DNA from: a virus
Length of the DNA: 28,053 nucleotides
Virus record (IMG/VR): IMGVR_UViG_3300029286_001866
Location: 1 to 28,053 of that record
Direction: 5' to 3' (one strand)
Within the stretch, counting starts at the first letter, position 1; every line of letters starts with the position of its first letter. The notes below the pieces were generated by a model. The model ran no database searches. It was not told the DNA's origin and saw nothing but the letters and a program-made list of their open reading frames with translations. Position numbers and translations under genes: made by a program. Shown piece by piece: positions 23,095-28,053 of this stretch.

Positions 23095-23115
23095 ATGCTA
23101 GAAAGTATATGCTAG
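23095..23115 (+). other. Mini-ORF (MLESIC) overlapping the next start
   Basis: ATGCTAGAAAGTATATGCTAG encodes six codons and a stop. It overlaps the ATG of the SSB-like gene (23109) in another frame. TATGCTAGAAA is duplicated (23094-23104, 23108-23118), so the start context is repeated. TATTAT ends five bases before the first ATG. It may be a decoy or leader, or just a local duplication. Confidence 0.35.
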
Positions 23116-23654
23116 AAAAACCTGTAAAAATGGGAGTCGGTGGAAATTTTTCCACTATCCCAGAAGATAAATACACGACTCAAATCGTGGATGTAAACCT
23201 GGTAACCCAGAAGAAGTACATGTCATCGGAAGATGAAGATGTCCTTAATTATAAATTTGTGATTCTCGACAAAAAAGAGATTGATGGTGACGAAAAAGGC
23301 ACCAGAGGTCGCTTCCTTTGGAAAAGAGTTCCTCTATTCATAGGTGGAGATAAATCATGGGCTAATAAGCTATATAAAGCTGTCATTGGTCGAGAACTTA
23401 CCAAAGAAGAAAAGGAAGCCTTTGATCCTGAAAGTGTTGTTGGAAAGCAAGTTGATGTTTTTATTGAGAATAAACCAAGTAAAGATAAAAGTACTTTATA
23501 TACTAATATCACTAACTTTGTAAAGACTACCAAACAATTAGATCCAGTTGAAGATGCTCAACCTAATAATGTAGTTGTTGAAAAAACTTCTAAAGCTGTG
23601 CAAATGCCAGCTGATGAAGATCCTGAAAAAGTAATTGCTGATTTAAAAGCATAA
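23109..23654 (+). CDS. SSB-like phage protein (OB-fold, DUF669-type, putative)
   Basis: This 181-residue protein has a beta-rich body: NFSTIPEDKYTTQIVDVNLVTQKKY, VLNYKFVILDKKE, GRFLWKRVPLF, VVGKQVDVFIENKPSKDKSTLYTNITNFV. The strands, an acidic disordered tail (residues 145-181) and the position directly upstream of nuclease and helicase fit a single-strand DNA-binding protein. The acidic C-terminus is typical of SSBs. Family-level evidence is by pattern only. The start lacks an SD; AGAAAG lies a few bases upstream of the ATG. Confidence 0.6.
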   Translation: MLEKPVKMGVGGNFSTIPEDKYTTQIVDVNLVTQKKYMSSEDEDVLNYKFVILDKKEIDGDEKGTRGRFLWKRVPLFIGGDKSWANKLYKAVIGRELTKEEKEAFDPESVVGKQVDVFIENKPSKDKSTLYTNITNFVKTTKQLDPVEDAQPNNVVVEKTSKAVQMPADEDPEKVIADLKA

Positions 23655-23695
23655 TTTCTTGCTACACTCCCTCAGTTGTACCTGAGAGGGTGGGT

Positions 23696-23700
23696 GGAGG
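23696..23700 (+). promoter_or_regulatory. Shine-Dalgarno GGAGG of the nuclease gene
   Basis: GGAGG lies ten bases before ATG 23711. A GTG at 23690 in the same frame is rejected because the SD lies after it. An imperfect hairpin (CCTCAG/CTGAGAGG, 23670-23688) immediately precedes the site. Confidence 0.75.
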
Positions 23701-23710
23701 AAATAAAAAT

Positions 23711-24460
23711 ATGAGAATTATAAACGAAATGTATAATGGTGAAATAGAAATGGTTTTTGATGATTTAGTTCATCGTTACAGTATTAATGGTAAAAAAATT
23801 AAATCTGTTACTGGAATTCTTGGTGTGATTTCTAAACCATATCTGATTCCTTGGGCAGCTAAAGTTACTGTTGAGAAGATGTCAGAGTTATTTAAACCTG
23901 GAACTCCTTATGATGAAATAGAAATTAAACAGATGTTAGACACCTCTAAGAGGGCTCATTTTGCTATTAAAACAACTGCTGCCGACATCGGCACTTTAGT
24001 ACATAAATATCTTGAACAATATATTAAAGGTGAAAAACCAGAAGAACTAGTCCACGAACAAGCTAGAAAAGCTACAGAGAGATTTATTAACTGGGTTGAA
24101 AAGAATAAAGTTAAATTTCTTTTATCTGAACAAATGGTTTACAGTAGAAAGTATGATTATTGTGGAACATTAGACTTTGTTTGTGTTATCAATGGTAAAT
24201 TAATGTTAGGAGATATTAAGACTTCCAACCAAATTAGTAAGATTGAATATGGGGCTCAGATGGCTGCTTATAAGATGGCTAGAAATGAAGAATTTCCAGA
24301 AGAAAAATACCAGGGAATGGTTTTAATTAGAGTTGGAAAGAAAGATGCAGAATTTGAACACTGGGAAATCGGCGAAGAAGAAACTAAAATTTATGAAGAT
24401 ATTTTTTTAAACTCAATAAGTCTTAAAAGTTCTATTGATAAAGTGGAGGTTGAAAAATGA
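23711..24460 (+). CDS. PD-(D/E)XK nuclease (Cas4/RecB-like exonuclease)
   Basis: The 249-residue protein carries the core nuclease pattern: GTLVHKYLEQY (about 94-104), EQMVYSRKYDYCGTLDFV with E140 and D155, and LMLGDIKTSNQI with D168-x-K170, then a QMAAY-type motif (183-187). This is the motif set of RecB-family exonucleases used in phage recombination and end processing. No cysteine cluster is visible, so it is not an Fe-S Cas4. Next to SSB-like and helicase genes it is likely part of a recombination or replication module. Confidence 0.85.
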   Translation: MRIINEMYNGEIEMVFDDLVHRYSINGKKIKSVTGILGVISKPYLIPWAAKVTVEKMSELFKPGTPYDEIEIKQMLDTSKRAHFAIKTTAADIGTLVHKYLEQYIKGEKPEELVHEQARKATERFINWVEKNKVKFLLSEQMVYSRKYDYCGTLDFVCVINGKLMLGDIKTSNQISKIEYGAQMAAYKMARNEEFPEEKYQGMVLIRVGKKDAEFEHWEIGEEETKIYEDIFLNSISLKSSIDKVEVEK

Positions 24461-24618
24461 TTTGTCCAATTTGTAAATCAAAAATGTTTGTTGAAGATGT
24501 TTTGACAATAAGGACTACTGATCCTAAAGAGGATGACACTTTTGAAAAAGAGTGGGTTTGTGAAAATTGTGGTCATTTAGAACCAATTACTGATTCAGAA
24601 ACAGAAGATGAAATATAA
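24457..24618 (+). CDS. Small zinc-ribbon protein
   Basis: This 53-residue protein has ICPICKSKMF at the N-terminus and VCENCGHLEP at about residues 38-47, two C-x2-C pairs, the only recognisable features. It overlaps the nuclease gene by four bases and the helicase by 11. GGAGG precedes the start. It may help load or bridge the neighbouring proteins; no evidence beyond position. Confidence 0.75.
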   Translation: MICPICKSKMFVEDVLTIRTTDPKEDDTFEKEWVCENCGHLEPITDSETEDEI

Positions 24619-25810
24619 ACTCCGTCCTTACCAATCAGAAGTAGTAGACAAACTCATCGCTGACATGGCTAATCCATTTCCTGTAATTGCTTGTCTTGCT
24701 CAAGGAGCTGGAAAAAGTTTGATTATAGCAGAACTGGCTAACCGTCTTAATACTGATATTTTAATACTTTCCCCTTCAAGAGAAATAACAATTCAAAACT
24801 CAGACAAGATGAGAACTTATGTTTATGATAGTGAAATTGGTATTTATTCAGCCTCTCTCAATTCTAAAGTAATCAAAAAATATTGCTTTGCAACCATTGG
24901 ATCGTGTTATAAACACCCAGAATTATTCTCTCATTTTAAAGTGGTAATCATTGATGAATGTGATTTGGTGCCAGTAAAAAAAATGGGAAGTATGTTTATG
25001 ACCTTCCTTAGAAAGATTGGTAACCCAAAAATTATTGGAACCACAGGCACTCCTTACAGAATTTGTCAAGAATATCAAAGACTTAAAAATGGTTTTATTC
25101 TTACTCACACAGTTACTAAGATGGTGAACAGAATTTATAGTGGTGGAAAACAATTTTGGAAAGACATCATCTGCAATGTCACCACCCAAGAATTGATTGA
25201 TTCTGGTTATTTAGTACCAAATGAATATCACTTTTTATCCCTCACAAAGTGGGAAGATATTCCAATCAATAAAAGTAAATCTGATTTTGATTTGGCTAGA
25301 TATTCCAAGGCCATCAACAATAAACTTGGAGTTGTCACCGAAGTTATCGCTGCTTGCGAACAGAAGATGAAATCTGTTTTGGTGTTTTGTGCATCGGTAG
25401 AACAAGCCGAGGAACTTCAGGGACTTGTTGCTGGAAGTGAGGTAGTTTCAGCCTTAACATCCAAGAAAGACAGAAAACGAATTGTGGATAACTTTAAAAA
25501 TGGGACTATTAAAACTGTCTTTAATTATGGGGTTTTTACTGTTGGATTTGATCACCCTGGATTAGATTGTATAATTTTATTAAGACCTACTCAGAGCATT
25601 AGGCTTTACTGTCAAATGCTTGGCCGAGGATCCAGAATTTCCGAAGGCAAAACTAAATGTTTTGTTTTTGATTTTACTGGGACCGTTAAAAGGCTTGGTA
25701 GAGTTGAAACTTTTGCTGTTGAGAAAGCTCCTTTTGGTTGGGATATTCTCAGCGAGAAAGGTTATTGGCATAAGAAAGTACTTTATTCATTTCAAATGGA
25801 GAAAAAATGA
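24608..25810 (+). CDS. SF2 DNA/RNA helicase (DEAD/DEAH-type)
   Basis: The 400-residue protein shows the SF2 motifs in order: RPYQSEVV at the front, Walker A AQGAGKS (31-37), DECD (116-119, motif II), GTTGTPYR (about 144-151), VLVFCASVEQAEEL (257-270), GVFTVGFDHPGLD (motif V, about 308-320) and QMLGRGSR (336-343, motif VI). It would unwind DNA for replication or recombination. It has the size of a single helicase core, with no extra domain. Its start overlaps the zinc-ribbon gene and its end overlaps the next gene. Confidence 0.92.
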   Translation: MKYKLRPYQSEVVDKLIADMANPFPVIACLAQGAGKSLIIAELANRLNTDILILSPSREITIQNSDKMRTYVYDSEIGIYSASLNSKVIKKYCFATIGSCYKHPELFSHFKVVIIDECDLVPVKKMGSMFMTFLRKIGNPKIIGTTGTPYRICQEYQRLKNGFILTHTVTKMVNRIYSGGKQFWKDIICNVTTQELIDSGYLVPNEYHFLSLTKWEDIPINKSKSDFDLARYSKAINNKLGVVTEVIAACEQKMKSVLVFCASVEQAEELQGLVAGSEVVSALTSKKDRKRIVDNFKNGTIKTVFNYGVFTVGFDHPGLDCIILLRPTQSIRLYCQMLGRGSRISEGKTKCFVFDFTGTVKRLGRVETFAVEKAPFGWDILSEKGYWHKKVLYSFQMEKK

Positions 25811-26067
25811 AAATATATAAATACAGTCGTAAAAAAATAATTAGACAGATGAAAGAATCACAGTATGGTTATATTAAATGTGGAAAACTAATAATAGATG
25901 ACCTATTAGCCACAATAAATAAACCATCTAAAAAGATTAAAGAATTTGAAACACTTTTCCATTATTCAAATAATTTTAGAGAAGTAAGTTTTAAACAAAG
26001 TGATGAATTTAGACAATGGGTTAAACAAATAACATACACAATTAATTTATTAATTAAAAACAAATAA
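25807..26067 (+). CDS. Hypothetical protein
   Basis: This 86-residue protein, MKIYKYSRKKIIRQMKESQYGYIKCGKLIIDDLLATINKPSKKIKEFETLFHYSNNF..., is basic and helical. ATGA overlap with the helicase, GGAG ahead of the start, and a one-base overlap with the following gene. No family recognised. Confidence 0.7.
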   Translation: MKIYKYSRKKIIRQMKESQYGYIKCGKLIIDDLLATINKPSKKIKEFETLFHYSNNFREVSFKQSDEFRQWVKQITYTINLLIKNK

Positions 26068-26918
26068 TGAAAACACTAAAATTAGGTGCAAAAGACTTTA
26101 AAGAGTCAGATAGTTATTATAAAATTTACATCGGAAAAACTGATGTATCAGACTTTGATGGTCATATAGAAATTGAAGGTGGTTTAGGATACGTAAAATT
26201 TAATTCTATTAAAGTTACTGGTCATATATTGGCGGAAGCAGGTTCGGGAATTGAAGCAGGTTGGGGAATTGAAGCAGGTTCTGGAATTAAAGCAGGTTGG
26301 GGAATTGAAGCAGGTTCGGGAATTGAAGCAGGTGAGGGAATTGAAGCAGGTTCTGGAATTAAAGCAGGTGAGGGAATTGAAGCAGGTTGGGGAATTAAAG
26401 CAGGTTGGGGAATTAAAGCAGGTTCTGGAATTAAAGCAGGTGAGGGAATTGAAGCAGGTTCTGGAATTGAAGCAGGTTCTGGAATTAAAGCAGGTTGGGG
26501 AATTAAAGCAGGTTGGGGAATTAAAGCAGGTTGGGGAATTAAAGCAGGTGAGGGAATTGAAGCAGGTGAGGGAATTGAAGCAGGTTCTGGAATTGAAGCA
26601 GGTTCTGGAATTAAAGCAGGTTTATCTATAAGTTGTAAATTAAAACTCAATATCGGTTTAAGAATATTTGCTGGGCTATGTTTATGGAGAAAACCAGAAA
26701 TAGAAGAAACAAAAATAATTTGTGGAAAATTAGAAAAAGGTGATGTTTCATTTGGAGTTTTAGAAGAAACTGGATTGCCAGAAGAAAAGAAAGAAATTAG
26801 TCTATCGGGTAAAGAAGTTTCTGTAACTATTGATAATGTTACTTATCAGCAATCATTAAATAAACCCCCTATGATAAATAAAACTTTACTCAATTCAAAA
26901 CAAGGAGAAGATAAATGA
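26067..26918 (+). CDS. Hexapeptide-repeat (beta-solenoid) protein
   Basis: The 283-residue protein has an N-terminal region (1-57), 21 perfect-length copies of AG-x-G-I-(E/K) (about residues 58-183), and a C-terminal part with LEKGDVSFGVLEETGLPEEKKEISLSGKEVSVTIDNVTY. The repeat has the I-(E/K)-A-G-x-G spacing of left-handed beta-helix hexapeptides. Only two positions vary: x is S, W or E, and the last is E or K. No enzymatic motif was seen. It is embedded in the replication operon, so a binding or scaffold role is possible. Confidence 0.75.
   Translation: MKTLKLGAKDFKESDSYYKIYIGKTDVSDFDGHIEIEGGLGYVKFNSIKVTGHILAEAGSGIEAGWGIEAGSGIKAGWGIEAGSGIEAGEGIEAGSGIKAGEGIEAGWGIKAGWGIKAGSGIKAGEGIEAGSGIEAGSGIKAGWGIKAGWGIKAGWGIKAGEGIEAGEGIEAGSGIEAGSGIKAGLSISCKLKLNIGLRIFAGLCLWRKPEIEETKIICGKLEKGDVSFGVLEETGLPEEKKEISLSGKEVSVTIDNVTYQQSLNKPPMINKTLLNSKQGEDK
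26238..26615 (+). repeat. 21 tandem 18-bp repeats
   Basis: The unit is GCAGGT-xxx-GGAATT-(G/A)AA. The third codon is TCT/TCG (Ser), TGG (Trp) or GAG (Glu). Because the unit is a multiple of three, all frames stay open across it, which creates spurious long reading frames on both strands. Confidence 0.95.
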
Positions 26919-27586
26919 AAAACCAAGTAATTTATGGTGATTGTTTAGAAATACTACCAACTATAAAAGAAGATTTTATTATAGTAACTGATCCGCCATT
27001 TAATATTGGTTATCATTATGGACAATATAAAGATAAAATGGTTGATAATGATTATTATGAAATGTTAGGTGAAGTTTTTAGTTATTCACCATTTGTTGTA
27101 ATTCACTACCCAGAAGAAATATATAAAATATCTTTTCAAACTGGATACTTTCCTGAAAAAGTAATTAGTTGGGTTTACAATTCTAATACAGCAAAACAAC
27201 ATAGAGATATTGCTTTCTTTGGAATTAAACCAGATTTTACTCAAGTAGGGCAACCATATAAAAATCCAACAGATAAAAGAGTAAAGAAACTAATTGAACA
27301 AGGGAAACAAGCTAGACTTTATGATTGGTGGAATATTAATCAAGTTAAAAATGTTTCTAAAGATAAAACTTCACACCCTTGTCAAATGCCTTTAGAAGTA
27401 ATGGAGAGAATTATTGGTTTACTACCAAAAGATAAATTAATAGTTGATCCTTTTTGTGGAAGTGGAACTACATTATTAGCTTGTAAAAATCTTAATAGAA
27501 ACTTTATTGGTATAGATATAGATAATAATTATTGTGAAATATCAAAACAAAGATTATCAATTACTACCCCACCTAAAACAAAATGA
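26915..27586 (+). CDS. DNA N4/N6 methyltransferase (DPPF type)
   Basis: The protein of 223 residues has catalytic motif IV VTDPPFNIGY (24-33) and, near the C-terminus, motif I IVDPFCGSGTTLLACKNLNRNFIGIDID (176-203). Motif IV comes before motif I, as in beta-class amino-methyltransferases. It methylates adenine N6 or cytosine N4; the target cannot be predicted. No restriction endonuclease partner is nearby, so self-protection against host restriction is likely. AAGGAG precedes the start. Confidence 0.9.
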   Translation: MKNQVIYGDCLEILPTIKEDFIIVTDPPFNIGYHYGQYKDKMVDNDYYEMLGEVFSYSPFVVIHYPEEIYKISFQTGYFPEKVISWVYNSNTAKQHRDIAFFGIKPDFTQVGQPYKNPTDKRVKKLIEQGKQARLYDWWNINQVKNVSKDKTSHPCQMPLEVMERIIGLLPKDKLIVDPFCGSGTTLLACKNLNRNFIGIDIDNNYCEISKQRLSITTPPKTK

Positions 27587-28053
27587 AAAAAACTAAACAA
27601 ATAATGACAAATAAAAAATATTCGCTTACAAAAACAACCAAAAAATGGTGTGGTGTTACTTTATTTCAAATCAAAGCTGAAAAAGACTTTGGAAATATCA
27701 GTAAAGGTGAACTTGGTGGTTATATAGAGAAAGAAGAAAATCTAGATAACTCTGGTAATGCTTGGGTCTCTGGTGATGCTCAGGTCTATGGTGATGCTCG
27801 GGTCTCTGGTGATGCTCAGGTCTCTGGTAATGCTTGGGTCTCTGGTGGTGCTCAGATCTATGGTGATGCTCAGGTCTCTGGTAATGCTTGGGTCTCTGGT
27901 GGTGCTCGGGTCTCTGGTAATGCTTGGGTCTCTGGTGATGCTCAGGTCTCTGGTAATGCTTGGGTCTCTGGTGATGCTCAGGTCTATGGTGATGCTCGGG
28001 TCTCTGGTGATGCTCAGGTCTCTGGTAATGTTTGGGTCTCTGGTAATGCTTGG
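27583..28053 (+). CDS. Partial hexapeptide-repeat protein (polymer-forming type)
   Basis: At least 157 residues, truncated at the right edge. The N-terminus (1-57) includes CGVTLFQIKAEKDFGNISKGELGGYIEKEENLDNSGNAWVSG, a leader often seen before this kind of repeat (GGYIEKEENL). Next come units of G-(D/N/G)-A-x-V-(S/Y). Position 4 is W, Q or R. These proteins occur in phages and bacteria and are thought to form beta-solenoids; function is unknown. The start overlaps the methyltransferase (ATGA). Confidence 0.8.
   Translation, partial: MKKTKQIMTNKKYSLTKTTKKWCGVTLFQIKAEKDFGNISKGELGGYIEKEENLDNSGNAWVSGDAQVYGDARVSGDAQVSGNAWVSGGAQIYGDAQVSGNAWVSGGARVSGNAWVSGDAQVSGNAWVSGDAQVYGDARVSGDAQVSGNVWVSGNAW
27754..28053 (+). 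repeat. At least 16 tandem 18-bp repeats
   Basis: The units are GGT-(A/G)(A/G)T-GCT-xxx-GTC-T(C/A)T with x = TGG, CAG or CGG, running to the window end (16 units and 12 bases). Two larger blocks recur (e.g. DAQVYGDARVSGDAQVSG at the start and near the end), which suggests recent internal duplication. Confidence 0.9.

Noticed and set aside
26238-26615. CRISPR array
   Set aside because: The units are 18-bp coding repeats with no spacers; no Cas genes nearby.
26222-26650. Long minus- and plus-strand reading frames over the repeat array
   Set aside because: The 18-bp unit keeps all frames open, so these frames are artefacts. The frame starting at 26067 fits the operon, overlaps and termini.
26238-28053. 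Diversity-generating retroelement targets
   Set aside because: There is no reverse transcriptase or template repeat in the window, and the variation is not adenine-specific in pattern.
1-28053. Alternative genetic code (TGA or TAG reassigned)
   Set aside because: Genes end in TAA and TGA and have TGG for Trp; ATGA overlaps use TGA as stop. No in-frame TAG or TGA was needed to extend any gene.

Overview
This window looks like one end-to-end stretch of an AT-rich, tailed bacteriophage genome (short-tailed, podovirus-like), or a prophage or metagenomic copy of one. It holds a terminase pair, portal, scaffold, HK97-fold capsid protein, virion lysozyme, two very large internal/ejection-type proteins and a head-tail adaptor. 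Opposed to these is an early region with a split primase-helicase, an SSB-like protein, a PD-(D/E)XK nuclease, an SF2 helicase and a DNA methyltransferase. The standard code is used: TGA is a stop and Trp is TGG. Shine-Dalgarno (SD) sites match a GGAGG-using bacterium; the host cannot be named from the sequence. No integrase, tRNA or CRISPR array was seen.

Layout. (1) Minus strand, 15857 down to 1: terS, terL, portal, lysozyme, p811, p799, scaffold, capsid. A strong terminator (4335-4363) and a new promoter follow. Next comes a glycosylation cassette (small protein, three glycosyltransferases, a DnaJ-type Zn protein, a SAM methyltransferase), then the head-tail adaptor and a partial gene running off the edge. 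(2) A hinge at about 15860-17050, with three tiny genes and a 465-base divergent intergenic region carrying inverted repeats and a strong rightward promoter. (3) Plus strand, 17050-18429: small early proteins, with a textbook terminator inside. (4) Minus strand, 22460 down to 18442: CHC2 zinc finger plus TOPRIM/RecA-fold primase-helicase, then a roughly 240-base array of ten TTGCACAA-type repeats (candidate origin or operator cluster), then seven small proteins. (5) Plus strand, 22552-28053: HTH protein, small membrane protein, terminator, a candidate structured RNA, then an overlapping recombination/replication operon ending in two hexapeptide-repeat proteins around a DNA methyltransferase. 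The second repeat protein runs off the edge.

The most interesting features are as follows. (a) Transcription units appear to open with leaderless genes. TTGACA/TANNNT promoters sit so that the -10 box ends 5-10 nt before the ATG and no SD is present, while genes inside operons have good SDs. (b) A candidate 105-nt multibranched RNA (14-bp closing stem, three hairpins) lies in front of the SSB-like gene, and its 3' closing strand can instead form a downstream hairpin. (c) The repeat array lies beside the primase. (d) A 17-bp motif recurs at three boundaries of late transcription units. (e) A glycosylation cassette has its own terminator and promoter inside the structural genes.
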